Positions 37,077 to 47,117 are shown, counted from the first letter of the stretch. The stretch is 64,000 bases of DNA from Antarcticimicrobium luteum (GCF_004358185.1 NZ_SMUV01000074.1:1-64000); one strand, 5' to 3'. The notes: generated from the sequence alone by a model not told the origin. Numbers and translations: made by a program.

Positions 37077-38355
37077 AGCGCAGCGCCTCCACCGGGTTCA
37101 GCCGGGCGGCGCGCCGGGCCGGGAAGATGGTGACCAGAAACGACAGCCCCAGCGACAGCGCCACCGCCTTGAGCACATCGGCCAGATGCAGCTCGGCCGG
37201 CAGCGCATAGATGCCGCGGATCGACGGATCCCAGACGCCGCCGCCCATCGCGAAATTCACAAAGGAAAAGATCGGGTCGATATAGATCGCAAACAGGCAC
37301 CCCAGGATCACCCCCAGCGCGGTGCCGATCAGCCCGGTGAAGGCGCCGCAGATGAAGAACACGCGCAGCACCGAGCCCTCGGACAGGCCAATGGTGCGCA
37401 GAATGCCGATATCGCGCCCCTTGTTCTTGACCAGCATGATCAGCCCCGAGACGATGTTCATCGCCGCGATCAGCACCAGGATCGACAGGATCACGAACAT
37501 CACGTTGTCCTCGACCTCCAACGCGCGCAGGAAGCCGCCCGAAGCATCGCGCCAGGTCCAGACCTGGGCGCGTTCGCCCGCCGCATTGCGCAAGCCTCGG
37601 ATCAGCGCCTCGACCTGCTCCGGCGCCTCGACCATCACTTCGATCTCGTCGGCCACGCCTTCGCGGTTGAAATAGGACTGCGCCTCGGCAAAGGGCATGT
37701 AAACGCGGGTGCGGTCGATGTCATAGCGCCCGGCGGTAAAGACATAGACCACCTCATAGGCGTTGACCCTCGGGCTGGTGCCGAAGGGGGTCCGTGCCCC
37801 CTCGGGCGAGATCAGCTTGATCCGGTCGCCCACCGTCACCCCCAGCTCGCGTGCCACACCAGAGCCGATGGCGAGACCGGCGGGAAAATCGCCCAGATCG
37901 CCCTGCGCTTGCTCGCCGCCGGCGATGGCAGGCAGCGTGGCAAGGTCTGCGGCATGAATGCCGAACACCTCGACCCCGGCATTGCGGCCGCGGTGGGCCG
38001 CCAACACCTGACCGCGCACCAGCGGCGCGGCGCGGGTCACGCCGGGCACCTGCGCCAGACGCCCGGCCATGGCGGCGTAATCGGGGATGCTGCGGTCAAT
38101 CGTGCCCTGGTCGGTGACCTGGCCCTGATTGTAGACGGTGACATGCGCGTTGGCACCCAGGATGGTGCCGACGAATTCCGACCGGAAGCCCGAGCGTACC
38201 GCCAGCGTGGCGATCAGCGCAAAGACCGCCAGGGTAATGCCGATCAGGCTGATCCAGGTCATCACGCTGACGCCGCCCTCGGCCCGGCGGGCCCGCAGAT
38301 AGCGCCAGGCGATCATCCATTCGAAGGGGGCAAAGGGGGGCGTACGATTGGCCAC
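37069..38355 (-). CDS. lolC: Lipoprotein-releasing ABC transporter permease
   Basis: A 428-residue membrane subunit with four transmembrane helices (about 34-56, 284-305, 330-352 and 395-415) and a large periplasmic domain, the LolC/LolE fold. WMIAWRYLRARR opens the protein, and FPARRAARLNPVEALRYE ends it. Only one permease gene is present next to lolD, as in many alphaproteobacteria, where one protein does both jobs. Confidence 0.93.
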   Translation of the reverse strand: MANRTPPFAPFEWMIAWRYLRARRAEGGVSVMTWISLIGITLAVFALIATLAVRSGFRSEFVGTILGANAHVTVYNQGQVTDQGTIDRSIPDYAAMAGRLAQVPGVTRAAPLVRGQVLAAHRGRNAGVEVFGIHAADLATLPAIAGGEQAQGDLGDFPAGLAIGSGVARELGVTVGDRIKLISPEGARTPFGTSPRVNAYEVVYVFTAGRYDIDRTRVYMPFAEAQSYFNREGVADEIEVMVEAPEQVEALIRGLRNAAGERAQVWTWRDASGGFLRALEVEDNVMFVILSILVLIAAMNIVSGLIMLVKNKGRDIGILRTIGLSEGSVLRVFFICGAFTGLIGTALGVILGCLFAIYIDPIFSFVNFAMGGGVWDPSIRGIYALPAELHLADVLKAVALSLGLSFLVTIFPARRAARLNPVEALRYE

Positions 38356-38524
38356 GACGGCTCCTGTTCAGCTCGGGGCGGACAGTGCGGCGAACGCCGC
38401 GAGGGGTCAAGCGGCAACCCGAGCGGTGGATCGCATCGTTTCTGGCCGCTGCGGCGCGGCTTTTTCTGGCATTTGGCCCGGCGTGGCGTTAGCCCTTGGT
38501 GGCACGAAATGAGGGCACCTGTTC

Positions 38525-39844
38525 ATGCCGGCCGGACTCTTGATCCTTCTCTACCTGATCGCGGCGCTTTTGCCGCTGGGACTGGCTTGGGCGCAGGGAC
38601 TAACACCGCGCTCCATCGCCGACGAGCTGGCCTCGGGCGCCGGGATTCTGGCGTTGACGGTAATCCTCGCCGAATTCCTGCTGCTGGGCCGCTATCGCTT
38701 TGTGGCGCGGCGGCTGGGCACCGATATCGTCATGCGGATGCACCAGCTGCTGGCGCGGGGGGCGGCGATCCTGGCGATCGTCCATCCCTTTCTCTACACG
38801 TCCCGCCGGGCGCCGGCGCCGGACTGGGACACCCAGCGGCAATTTTTCGTGACGGCGGAGTTTGCGGCGCTCTGGCCAGGCATCGTCGCCTGGCTTCTGC
38901 TGCCGGCGCTGGTGCTGATGGCGATCGGGCGCACCACGCTGGGCTATCGATACGAGACATGGCGGCTGATGCACGGGCTTGGGGCCGCGCTGATCGCGGG
39001 ATTCGGCGTCCTGCACGCCCTGCGTGCCGGTCGCTACAGCGCCGATCCGGCGATGGGCTATCTGTGGCTGGCGTTGCTGGGCGTCGCGCTTTTCGCGCTG
39101 ATCTATGTCTACGTCCTGACCCCGATGGCCCAGCTGCGCCACCCCTGGCGGGTAAGCTCGGTCACCCCCGTAGCCCTGCGGACCTGGGAGGTGGCGCTGC
39201 ATCCCGCCCGCGATTTCACCTTTCGCTATCGCGCCGGACAGTTCGCCTGGCTGAACATCCGCGACAGCCCCTTCGGCCCCTGGGAAAACCCTTTCTCGAT
39301 CAGCTCGGCCCCCACCGCCGGGCCTGAGGTGCGCTTTCTCATCAAGGAGCTGGGCGATTTCACCGCCACCATCGGCCAGGTCGAACCCGGCAGCCGCGCC
39401 TATCTGGACGGCCCCCACGGACACCTGACCGTCACCGAACGCGCCGCCCCGGGCATCGCCCTGATCGCCGGCGGCGTCGGCATCGCGCCGATGCTGGGCA
39501 CCCTGCGCGAGCTGCGCGCGCGCGGCGATTCGCGCCCCACCACGCTGATCTACGGCAACCGCACCGAGGAACAGATCGCCTGCCGCGCAGAGCTAGAGGC
39601 CCTCGCCCGCGACCACGGCACCCGCCTGACCCATATTCTGAGCGAGCCGCCCGAGGGATGGCAGGGGGCAACCGGACAGGTCACGCCCGACCTGCTGCGC
39701 GCCCACTTCGGGGGCCCCGAGCACCGCCAGTGGGTCTACATGCTCTGCGGCCCGCCGCCGATGCTCGCGGCGGTCGAGGACGCACTGATCGATCTCGGCG
39801 TTCCGGCGCGCAACATCCTGTCGGAGAGGTTCAGCTATGATTAG
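38525..39844 (+). CDS. Ferric-reductase-like membrane flavoprotein
   Basis: A 439-residue protein with about six N-terminal transmembrane helices of the ferric-reductase domain (His residues near 75-90 and 145-165 could bind haem), then a ferredoxin-NADP reductase module: FRYRAGQFAWLNI and PFSIS for FAD, GGVGIAPMLGTL and LCGPPPMLAAVE for NAD(P)H. It likely moves electrons across the membrane from NAD(P)H. A 38-residue peptide gene overlaps its last eight bases. Confidence 0.88.
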   Translation: MPAGLLILLYLIAALLPLGLAWAQGLTPRSIADELASGAGILALTVILAEFLLLGRYRFVARRLGTDIVMRMHQLLARGAAILAIVHPFLYTSRRAPAPDWDTQRQFFVTAEFAALWPGIVAWLLLPALVLMAIGRTTLGYRYETWRLMHGLGAALIAGFGVLHALRAGRYSADPAMGYLWLALLGVALFALIYVYVLTPMAQLRHPWRVSSVTPVALRTWEVALHPARDFTFRYRAGQFAWLNIRDSPFGPWENPFSISSAPTAGPEVRFLIKELGDFTATIGQVEPGSRAYLDGPHGHLTVTERAAPGIALIAGGVGIAPMLGTLRELRARGDSRPTTLIYGNRTEEQIACRAELEALARDHGTRLTHILSEPPEGWQGATGQVTPDLLRAHFGGPEHRQWVYMLCGPPPMLAAVEDALIDLGVPARNILSERFSYD

Positions 39845-39953
39845 ATGGCTGTCGCGCCAGCCGCTGCGCCGCCGCACCGCGCTGGCCTTTGCCGGCCTCA
39901 ACGCGGTGGGGCTGATAGCCCTGCTGGCCTTTGCCCTGCGCGGACTGTTCTGA
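39837..39953 (+). CDS. 38-residue single-helix membrane peptide
   Basis: ATG 39837 is eight bases before the end of the flavoprotein gene. The peptide has a basic N-terminus (RWLSRQPLRRR), one hydrophobic helix (about 15-34) and ends GLF, then TGA. GAGAGG lies ten bases before the ATG. The overlap and the positive-inside pattern suggest a translated, coupled membrane subunit. No family is recognised, and it is too short for ordinary gene finders. Confidence 0.6.
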   Translation: MIRWLSRQPLRRRTALAFAGLNAVGLIALLAFALRGLF

Positions 39954-40148
39954 GAGCGGGTCGGCAAACCGACTGGGGCGCGCCGGCCTGTCCCCGATCT
40001 GTGGACAATCTTTGCGCATCCGGTGGGACAAGCGCCAGAAACTGCCTCAATTGAGCCCCATAATCCACAGAATCGAAAGATATTTCTTGCGTCACGCACC
40101 GGCTCTTGTGAGCTTTCCATTTGCGAACCTGGGGGACAGGACAGCGGA

Positions 40149-40550
40149 ATGGAGGACAAAATGGTTCCGACACCGACACTGAACGCTTCGGCCGTCTCGG
40201 CCCTGACCCCGGCCCTGACCCCGATTGGCCCGATCGGCCTGGTGGATCTCGACAGCCCCCCGATCGACAGCGAGGCCGCGGCCCTGCTGCGCTGCATCCT
40301 GCGGCCGCTCATCGCCCGGTCGCCAAGCTGGGAGGCGCTGGAGCAGGCCCTGGCCCGGCGCGGCTATGCGCTGGCCTTTCGCAACGGGCGGCTCTGCCTG
40401 ACCCGCGCCCCGGACGGCCCCTGCATCTGTTCGATGCGTTACCTCGGCGCCGGGCTGCGAGAGCTTTCGGCCCGCCTCGGCCGCCCCGCCGTGCGGCCAC
40501 TGCCCGGACATCCGGCCGCCGGCGTCCTCTGTTCGCGCCCGCGCGGCTGA
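40149..40550 (+). CDS. Hypothetical soluble protein
   Basis: A 133-residue protein with no recognised family. The first 35 residues are Pro/Thr/Leu-rich; the remainder is helical with LARRGYALAFRNGRLCLTR and four cysteines. The ATG is preceded by a weak GGACAGC site. It follows a 195-base spacer that holds two DnaA-box-like sequences. The start may lie further upstream, but ATG 40149 gives the most usual length. Confidence 0.6.
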   Translation: MEDKMVPTPTLNASAVSALTPALTPIGPIGLVDLDSPPIDSEAAALLRCILRPLIARSPSWEALEQALARRGYALAFRNGRLCLTRAPDGPCICSMRYLGAGLRELSARLGRPAVRPLPGHPAAGVLCSRPRG

Positions 40551-40635
40551 TCCACCCCGATCACGCGAAAGGCCGGCCCTGCCGGACCGGCCCTCGCGAA
40601 TTCCGCCGATAGAGGCCTGTCCGCCGACGGGCGCC

Positions 40636-42030
40636 TCACAGCCAGGTGTGGAACGAGCCTTTGGCCATCGGCTCCCAATGGGGCGCGGCCTGATGATGCG
40701 GCCGATAGATCTCGGCAACCTTCTTGACCGCCTCTTCGGGGGGCAGCTCCTCGCTCTCGCCGGTGCGGCGGCTGGTCAACTCCACCACCCCGTTTTTCAG
40801 CCCGCGCGGACCGACGGTGATGCGCCAGGGCAGGCCGATCAGGTCCATGGTGGCGAACTTGCCACCGGCGCGTTCGTTGCGGTCGTCATATAGCGGCTCC
40901 AGCCCCACGGCGGTCAGCGCGGCATAGAGTTTGTCACAGGCCGTATCGGCCTCTGCGTCGCCCTGTTTCAGGTTGACGATACCGCAATGGAACGGCGTCA
41001 CCCCCTCGGGCCAGATGATGCCCCTGTCATCATGGCTGGCCTCGATGATGGCGCCCATCAGGCGGCTGACGCCGATGCCGTGGCTACCCATGTGCACCGG
41101 AACCGGCTTGCCGTCCTGGCCCTGCACGGTGGCCCCCATCGGTTCGGAATACTTGGTGCCGAAGTAGAAGATCTGCCCGACCTCGATACCGCGGGCCACG
41201 CGGCGGCGGTCCTCGGGGATCTGCTCGAACAGCGCCGGATCATGGGTTTCGTCGGTGCGCGCATAGCGGCTGGTGAATTCCTCCAGCACCGACTGGCACT
41301 GCTCGACACTGCTGTAATCGATCTCGCGGTCGCCAAAGGTCAGGTCGGTGACCTGGCTGTCATAGAACACCTCGGATTCCCCGGTTTCGGCCAGCACCAG
41401 GAATTCATGGGTGTAATCCCCGCCGATCGGCCCGCCATCGGCGCGCATCGGGATCGCCTGCAGCCCCATCCGCTCGTAGGTGCGCAGATAGCTGACCAGA
41501 TGGCGGTTGTAGGCGTGCAGCGCGTCTTCCTTGGTCAGATCGAAGTTATAGCCGTCCTTCATCAGGAACTCGCGGCCCCGCATCACGCCGAAGCGCGGGC
41601 GGATCTCGTCCCGGAACTTCCACTGGATGTGATAGAGCGTCATCGGCAAGTCCTTGTAGGAGTTGACGTGGCTCCGGAAAATATCGGTGATCAGCTCCTC
41701 GTTGGTCGGACCGTAAAGCATGTCGCGCCCGTGCCGGTCGCTGATCCGCAGCATCTCTTCGCCGTAATCGTCATAGCGCCCGCTCTCGCGCCACAGATCG
41801 GCCGATTGCAGCGTCGGCATCAGCATCGGGATATGGCCCGCGCGGGTCTGCTCCTCGTGAACGATATTCTCGATCTTGCGCAGCACCTTGAACCCCAGCG
41901 GCAGCCAGGAATAGATCCCGGCGCTGGCTTGCTTGATCATGCCGGCGCGCAGCATCAGCCGGTGGCTGACGATCTGGGCCTCGGCGGGGTTTTCTTTCAG
42001 AACAGGCAGGAAATAGCGGCTCAGGCGCAT
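40636..42030 (-). CDS. proS: Prolyl-tRNA synthetase (short alphaproteobacterial form)
   Basis: A 464-residue class II synthetase that charges tRNA-Pro. Motif 1-type [17 protein letters not shown] (about 38-54), motif 2 [23 protein letters not shown] (about 132-154) and motif 3 SHGIGVSRL (about 315-323) are seen. The editing insertion of the long form is absent, as is usual in alphaproteobacteria. The anticodon-binding domain ends the protein. Confidence 0.97.
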   Translation of the reverse strand: MRLSRYFLPVLKENPAEAQIVSHRLMLRAGMIKQASAGIYSWLPLGFKVLRKIENIVHEEQTRAGHIPMLMPTLQSADLWRESGRYDDYGEEMLRISDRHGRDMLYGPTNEELITDIFRSHVNSYKDLPMTLYHIQWKFRDEIRPRFGVMRGREFLMKDGYNFDLTKEDALHAYNRHLVSYLRTYERMGLQAIPMRADGGPIGGDYTHEFLVLAETGESEVFYDSQVTDLTFGDREIDYSSVEQCQSVLEEFTSRYARTDETHDPALFEQIPEDRRRVARGIEVGQIFYFGTKYSEPMGATVQGQDGKPVPVHMGSHGIGVSRLMGAIIEASHDDRGIIWPEGVTPFHCGIVNLKQGDAEADTACDKLYAALTAVGLEPLYDDRNERAGGKFATMDLIGLPWRITVGPRGLKNGVVELTSRRTGESEELPPEEAVKKVAEIYRPHHQAAPHWEPMAKGSFHTWL

Positions 42031-42192
42031 GGACGATCCTTCCGGTAACGCTTTTTGCCGGGTCTAAGCCAATCCGGGCGGGCAGGCAATCGGCAAGGCG
42101 GCCCATCACCGCCCGGAAACAGCGCGAAACGCCGGGCCTTGCAACAACGGCCCCGATGGGCCAAGGAACGTAAGACGCAAACAGGGGCGCGC

Positions 42193-43266
42193 ATGGCACT
42201 TCCGGTCAGGGATCAGCTCAGATACTGGGGCATCGCCTTGGCGGTGTTCGTGCTGATGCTGTGGTTTCTCGGCGATGTGCTGCTGCCCTTCGTTCTGGGC
42301 GGCGCGATCGCCTATTTCACTGACCCGGTCGCCGACAAGCTGGAGCGCTGGGGACTGTCGCGGCTGGCCGCGACCGCTGTGATCACCATCGCGACGGTGC
42401 TGATCTTCGTCATCGCGACGCTGCTGGTTCTGCCGACACTGATCGGCCAGCTGGTGGATCTGGTGCAGCTGATGCCGCAGCTGTTCCGCGACCTGCGCAG
42501 CTTTGTCGACACCCGTTTCCCGTCGCTGCTGGACAGCCAGAGCCAGTTGCACCAGGCGCTGGCAACGCTGGGCGAGACGCTGAAGGCGCGCGGGCTTGAA
42601 CTGGTGCAGACGCTGCTGGGCTCGGCGATGTCGGCGCTGAACATCGTGCTGCTGCTGGTCATCGTGCCGGTGGTGTCGGTCTATCTGCTGCTGGACTGGG
42701 ACCGGATGACCGCCCAGATCGACGAGCTGCTGCCGCGCGATCACGCGCCGGTCATCCGCCAACTGGCCGCAGAGGTCGATCAGACGCTGGCCGCCTTCAT
42801 CCGGGGCATGGGCACGGTCTGCCTGATCCTGGGCACCTATTACGCAGTGGCGCTGATGCTGGTGGGGCTGCAGTTCGGGCTGGTGATCGGCGCCATCGCC
42901 GGCCTTGTCACCTTCATCCCCTATCTGGGCGCGCTGATCGGCGGTACGCTGGCCATCGGCCTGGCGCTGTTCCAGTTCTGGGGCGACTGGTTGTCGATCG
43001 GTCTGGTGGCCGGCATCTTTGTGCTCGGTCAGGTGGCCGAGGGCAATTTCCTCACCCCGAAACTGGTCGGCGGCTCGGTCGGGCTGCACCCGGTCTGGCT
43101 GCTGCTGGCGCTGTCGGTCTTCGGCACGCTGTTCGGATTCGTCGGCATGCTGGTGGCGGTTCCGGTGGCGGCGGCGCTGGGGGTTCTGGCGCGCTTTGGG
43201 GTGCAGCAATATCGCGACAGCCGGTTGTACCGCGGCCTGTCGCATCCCGATCAGGACGCGGAATAG
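42193..43266 (+). CDS. AI-2E family transporter (PerM-like)
   Basis: A 357-residue inner-membrane protein with about seven transmembrane helices in the AI-2E transporter/PerM pattern, including LGTYYAVALMLVGLQFGLVIG (about 217-237) and LVGGSVGLHPVWLLLAL (about 291-307). Substrates vary; a link to the signal AI-2 is not implied. ATG 42193 has AGGGGCG before it. hdaA starts one base after the stop, so the two genes are co-transcribed. Confidence 0.88.
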   Translation: MALPVRDQLRYWGIALAVFVLMLWFLGDVLLPFVLGGAIAYFTDPVADKLERWGLSRLAATAVITIATVLIFVIATLLVLPTLIGQLVDLVQLMPQLFRDLRSFVDTRFPSLLDSQSQLHQALATLGETLKARGLELVQTLLGSAMSALNIVLLLVIVPVVSVYLLLDWDRMTAQIDELLPRDHAPVIRQLAAEVDQTLAAFIRGMGTVCLILGTYYAVALMLVGLQFGLVIGAIAGLVTFIPYLGALIGGTLAIGLALFQFWGDWLSIGLVAGIFVLGQVAEGNFLTPKLVGGSVGLHPVWLLLALSVFGTLFGFVGMLVAVPVAAALGVLARFGVQQYRDSRLYRGLSHPDQDAE

Positions 43267-43267
43267 C

Positions 43268-43966
43268 ATGGCCGAACAGCTGAGTTTCGATCTGCCGGTC
43301 CGGCAGGCCCTCGGGCGCGAGGATTTCTTTGTCTCCCCGGCCAACGCACTGGCGGTCGCCATGGTCGAAAGCCCCGTCCCCTGGCCCGGCGGGCGGCTGG
43401 TTCTGAGCGGTCCCGCAGGGGCCGGCAAGACCCACCTGACCCATGTCTGGGCGGCCGAGACCGGCGCCCGGATCGTCCGCGCCGCGGACCTGCTCGACCA
43501 GGACGTTCCCGATCTGGCCAGCGGCCCGGTCGCGGTCGAGGACGTGCCGGAAATCGCCGCGGCGCGCGCCCCGCAGGAGGCGCTGTTTCACCTTTACAAT
43601 CTGGTGCTGAGCGAGGGGCACGCGCTGCTGCTGACCGGGCGGCGCGACCCGGCGCTCTGGCAGCTTGGCCTGCCCGACCTGCAAAGCCGGATGCAATCGG
43701 CGCAGCATGTGGCGCTGGACCCGCCGGACGACGCGCTGCTGATGGCGGTGCTGACCAAGCTTTTTTCCGACAGGCAGCTGGCGCCCAAACCCGATGTGAT
43801 CTCCTATCTGGTGACGCGGATGGACCGCACCTTTGCCGCCGCCGGCGCGCTGGTCGAGCGGCTCGACCGCGTGGCCATGGCCGAGGGACGCACCTTGACC
43901 CGAGCCCTGGCCGCAAAGCTGCTGGAACGCGATCCGCCGGCGCAGGACGTGGAGGACACGCCGTGA
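43268..43966 (+). CDS. hdaA: HdaA, DnaA-homologous replication regulator
   Basis: A 232-residue AAA+ protein, homologous to the central part of DnaA but without the DNA-binding domain IV. It has an N-terminal clamp-binding motif (QLSFDL at residues 4-9), Walker A GPAGAGKTH (about 43-51), and a C-terminal helical part. HdaA with the DNA clamp stimulates DnaA-ATP hydrolysis. Its location directly after an AI-2E family permease is typical for the order. Confidence 0.92.
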   Translation: MAEQLSFDLPVRQALGREDFFVSPANALAVAMVESPVPWPGGRLVLSGPAGAGKTHLTHVWAAETGARIVRAADLLDQDVPDLASGPVAVEDVPEIAAARAPQEALFHLYNLVLSEGHALLLTGRRDPALWQLGLPDLQSRMQSAQHVALDPPDDALLMAVLTKLFSDRQLAPKPDVISYLVTRMDRTFAAAGALVERLDRVAMAEGRTLTRALAAKLLERDPPAQDVEDTP

Positions 43967-44044
43967 AACCGCCGGTCCGATACCGTCACGATTGACCCGC
44001 CCCGACCGATCCCGCATTTTGACCCGGCAAGACCAAGGGAAGCC

Positions 44045-45589
44045 ATGACGCTCAACCCGGAACCTCAGACGCCCGACTGGGGGCCATTCGGCCGCCCTCT
44101 GTTCAATGATGCCAGCGCACGCGCCCTGTCCCGGGTCGGGGTGATCGACGTCGGATCGAACTCGGTTCGGTTGGTGGTGTTCGACGGCGCCGCCCGCTCG
44201 CCGGCCTATTTCTACAACGAAAAGATCATGTGTGCGCTCGGCGCCGGGCTGTCGGAAACCGGCCGCCTCAACCCCGAGGGGCGCGCGCGGGCGCTGTCGG
44301 CGCTGAACCGGTTTCAGCATCTGGCCCTGGGGATGGGGCTGCCGCCGCTGTCGGTTGTCGCCACCGCAGCGGTGCGCGACGCCGAGGACGGGCCGGAGTT
44401 CTGCGACGAGGTGCTGCGCGTCACCGGGCTGAAGATCTGGGTGATCGACGGCGAGGAAGAGGCGCGGCTCTCTGCCCAGGGGGTGCTGCTGGGCTGGCCC
44501 GGCTCCTATGGGCTGGTCTGCGACATCGGCGGCTCGTCGATGGAACTGGCCGAAATCTCGGGCGGCCATGTGGGCCGGCGCCTCACCTCGCCGCTGGGTC
44601 CGCTGAAGCTGCGCGACGTCAAGGGCGGCCGGCGCGGGCGAAAGGCGCATATCAAGGCGGTGCTGGAAGACCTGAAAGAGCGGATGGGCCCGCAGCGCGA
44701 CCGGCTGTTCCTGGTCGGCGGCAGTTGGCGCGCCATCGCCCGGATCGACATGACGCGGCGCGGCTATCCGCTCAAGGTGCTGCATGAATACCGCATGACC
44801 GCCAAATCGGTGCGCGAGACCGCTCGCTTCATCGAGACCAGCGAACTTGAAACCCTGCGCAGCGAGGCCGGGGTCTCGGCGGCGCGGATGGCGCTGGTGC
44901 CCTATGCGATCGACGTTCTGAACCGTCTGGTGCGCTGTTTCAAACCCAAGGATATCGCCATTTCCAGCTATGGCATCCGCGAGGGGCTGCTTTACGAACA
45001 GATGCCGCAACGGCTGCGCGACCGCGACCCTTTGATCGAGGCCTGCTATTTCGCCGAGAACAAGGATGCCCGGCTGCCCGGTTTCGGCAAGACGCTGTTC
45101 AACTTTGTCGCGCCGCTGTTCCCGCAGGCGCCGCAGACACAGCTGAGGCTGATCAAGGCCGCCTGCCTGCTGCACGACGTCAGCTGGCGCGCCCATCCCG
45201 ATTACCGCGCCGAGGTCTGCTTTGACTATGCCACGCGCGCGAATCTGGGCGGGCTGAAACATTCCGAACGGGTGTTCCTGGGTCTGGCGCTGCAACATCG
45301 CTACCGCAACAAGCGCGAAGGCACCCGATTTGCGCCGCTCTACGAGCTGCTGGACGAGAAAGGCCAAAGACAGGCCGAAATCCTGGGCAAGGCGATGCGG
45401 TTCGGCGCGATGTTCGTGATGAAACCCGACGCCGATATGGGCCATCTGACCTGGTTCCCCAAGAAACGGCGGCTGGAACTGACATTGCCGGAAGAGGCCA
45501 GTCCGCTTTATGGCGAGGTGGCCGAGGCGCGGCTGATGTCTCTGGCGCAGGCGCTGCAGGCCGAGGTCGGCGTCAGGATCCGGGACTAG
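44045..45589 (+). CDS. ppx: Ppx/GppA phosphatase (exopolyphosphatase)
   Basis: A 514-residue protein of the ASKHA fold. GVIDVGSNSVRLVVFD (about 30-45) and CDIGGSSMELAEI (about 159-171) are the phosphate-binding loops. A C-terminal HD-type region (LLHDVSWRAHPDYR near 379) is consistent with exopolyphosphatase or guanosine pentaphosphate phosphohydrolase. The ATG is preceded by AAGGGA. The choice between polyphosphate and pppGpp as substrate cannot be made here. Confidence 0.9.
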   Translation: MTLNPEPQTPDWGPFGRPLFNDASARALSRVGVIDVGSNSVRLVVFDGAARSPAYFYNEKIMCALGAGLSETGRLNPEGRARALSALNRFQHLALGMGLPPLSVVATAAVRDAEDGPEFCDEVLRVTGLKIWVIDGEEEARLSAQGVLLGWPGSYGLVCDIGGSSMELAEISGGHVGRRLTSPLGPLKLRDVKGGRRGRKAHIKAVLEDLKERMGPQRDRLFLVGGSWRAIARIDMTRRGYPLKVLHEYRMTAKSVRETARFIETSELETLRSEAGVSAARMALVPYAIDVLNRLVRCFKPKDIAISSYGIREGLLYEQMPQRLRDRDPLIEACYFAENKDARLPGFGKTLFNFVAPLFPQAPQTQLRLIKAACLLHDVSWRAHPDYRAEVCFDYATRANLGGLKHSERVFLGLALQHRYRNKREGTRFAPLYELLDEKGQRQAEILGKAMRFGAMFVMKPDADMGHLTWFPKKRRLELTLPEEASPLYGEVAEARLMSLAQALQAEVGVRIRD

Positions 45590-45669
45590 TCACCGCAGGG
45601 CGCCGGGCGCAGCCAGGCTCGGCTTACCGGTCCGCGGCAGGGGTTTCGGACGATGCTCGGTTCCGCAAC

Positions 45670-46065
45670 TCAGATATCGGTCGGGCCTGCGGGCGGCTGC
45701 GCGTCCGTCTCCGGCTCTGCTTCGGGCTCAGGCCCCGGCTCAGGTTCGGGACGGCGGCGCAGAATGATATCGCCGTTGGGCAGCATTTCGGGCGGGAAGT
45801 AGCGCGTCCAGTCCTGCACCTCGTCCATCATCTCGGCCAGGGCCGGGCCCATTTCCTGGAAAAAGCTGCGCATCGACGGGCCCGCCCGCTCGGCGAAATC
45901 GCGCAGATCGTCCATTGCCGGTTCCATTTCCCGGCGCAGACCGTCCATGAAGAGGTGCAGCCCCTCCTCCATCAGCGAACGCCCGTCCCCCTCCTCCTGC
46001 GCGACCACGGGCGCGGCAGGGGCGGCAAGGACCAGCGAAAGGACAAGGGCAAGACGGTGTTTCAT
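45670..46065 (-). CDS. Secreted protein, Pro/Glu-rich tail, unknown function
   Basis: A 131-residue exported protein with a signal peptide (to about residue 22, VAQ), a helical acidic core rich in Met and Glu, and a tail of RRPEPEPGPEPEAEPETD repeats. I recognise it only as a conserved Rhodobacterales protein without a role. ATG 46065 has GGGGT upstream; the frame to 46107 adds a weak leader. Confidence 0.7.
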   Translation of the reverse strand: MKHRLALVLSLVLAAPAAPVVAQEEGDGRSLMEEGLHLFMDGLRREMEPAMDDLRDFAERAGPSMRSFFQEMGPALAEMMDEVQDWTRYFPPEMLPNGDIILRRRPEPEPGPEPEAEPETDAQPPAGPTDI

Positions 46066-46103
46066 GACCCCAATATAAGGCCGGGGCGTTGGTTGCGTAA
46101 GGG

Positions 46104-47117
46104 TCATATGTCAATATCGAGCGTCACCGGGAAATGGTCCGACGCGGTGAGCAATGCCTCGCGCAGCTCTTCGAAGGCCCAGCAGGTCTCGTCCTCGAAC
46201 GGGTGCCAGATGCGCCATGCGGGGCGGCGCGCCATCAGATCCTGCGACACCATGATGTAATCCAGAAGGGCCTGCAGATACCGGCCCTCCGGCTCGATAT
46301 GAAACCGCGCCGAGGTCGGGACCGCCGGCGCGTGGGCCTTGAACGCCATGCGGGCATGCGGGTCGTACATGTCGTCGTTCAACAGGATCTCGACCGACGA
46401 CCGGCCAAAAAGCTCTTCGAACTCGTCCAGGCCCGGCCCGTCGTTCATATCCCCCAGCAGAATCACCGGCTCGCCGTCGCCCAGATGCGCCGCGATCCGC
46501 GCCCGCAGCCAGATCGCCTGTGCCAGTTGCTTGCGCCGCGCCTCGATCGAGGCGCGCAGCATCTGGTCGCGGTTGCCGCCGCCATGCGGTGCCTTGGATT
46601 TCAGGTGCGCGCCGATCAGGCGCAGCCGGGTGCCCGCGGCGGTCTCGGCTGCCAGTTCCAGCGGCGGCTTGGAGAAACGCACCAGATCCTCGGTCCCGTC
46701 GCTGTCCAGGTCGATGCGGAATACCCCGTCAAAGCGCGGCGCGCCGTCGCTGCCCTTTTTGCCGGTCTCAGCGCCCTTCGGGTCATGGCGCACGGTGATC
46801 GCATCTGGATCGTAGAGCAGCGCGATCTCCTGATGGGTTTCGTTGGCAAAGCCGATGATCGCGCGGCGCTGGCGCAGGTCAAAGGCGCGGGCGAACCCCT
46901 CCAGCGCCTTGACCGTGTTCTGCCGGTGCCCGGTATTGGGTGCCTCGATGACCATCACCGCATCGGCCTCCAGCGCCGTAAACACCTTGCCCAGCGCCTC
47001 GATCTGCCGGGCGCGCGTGACCCCCTCGCGCCCCGACCACTGGTCGTCGACCAGAAGCTGATCCTCGTTGTCAAAGAGGTTGGCGAACCATTCGACGTTA
47101 TAGGTCGCCAGCCGCAT
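46104..47117 (-). CDS. Endonuclease/exonuclease/phosphatase family protein
   Basis: A 337-residue phosphodiesterase of the EEP superfamily. MRLATYNVEWFANLF starts the fold, with Asn as first catalytic residue. IEAPNTG holds the metal Glu, LIGAHLKSKA, LLGDMNDGP and SDHFPVTL complete the Asp, His and Asn site. It shares one base with the upstream TerB/DnaJ gene stop, so they form an operon. Confidence 0.9.
   Translation of the reverse strand: MRLATYNVEWFANLFDNEDQLLVDDQWSGREGVTRARQIEALGKVFTALEADAVMVIEAPNTGHRQNTVKALEGFARAFDLRQRRAIIGFANETHQEIALLYDPDAITVRHDPKGAETGKKGSDGAPRFDGVFRIDLDSDGTEDLVRFSKPPLELAAETAAGTRLRLIGAHLKSKAPHGGGNRDQMLRASIEARRKQLAQAIWLRARIAAHLGDGEPVILLGDMNDGPGLDEFEELFGRSSVEILLNDDMYDPHARMAFKAHAPAVPTSARFHIEPEGRYLQALLDYIMVSQDLMARRPAWRIWHPFEDETCWAFEELREALLTASDHFPVTLDIDI

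Noticed and set aside
37039-39327. A 762-residue plus-strand frame over lolC and the flavoprotein
   Set aside because: It runs antisense to the permease and out of frame with the flavoprotein; composition is His/Gln-rich noise.
43052-45445. A 797-residue minus-strand frame over hdaA and ppx
   Set aside because: Shadow frame of two well-defined plus-strand genes; it has no motif.
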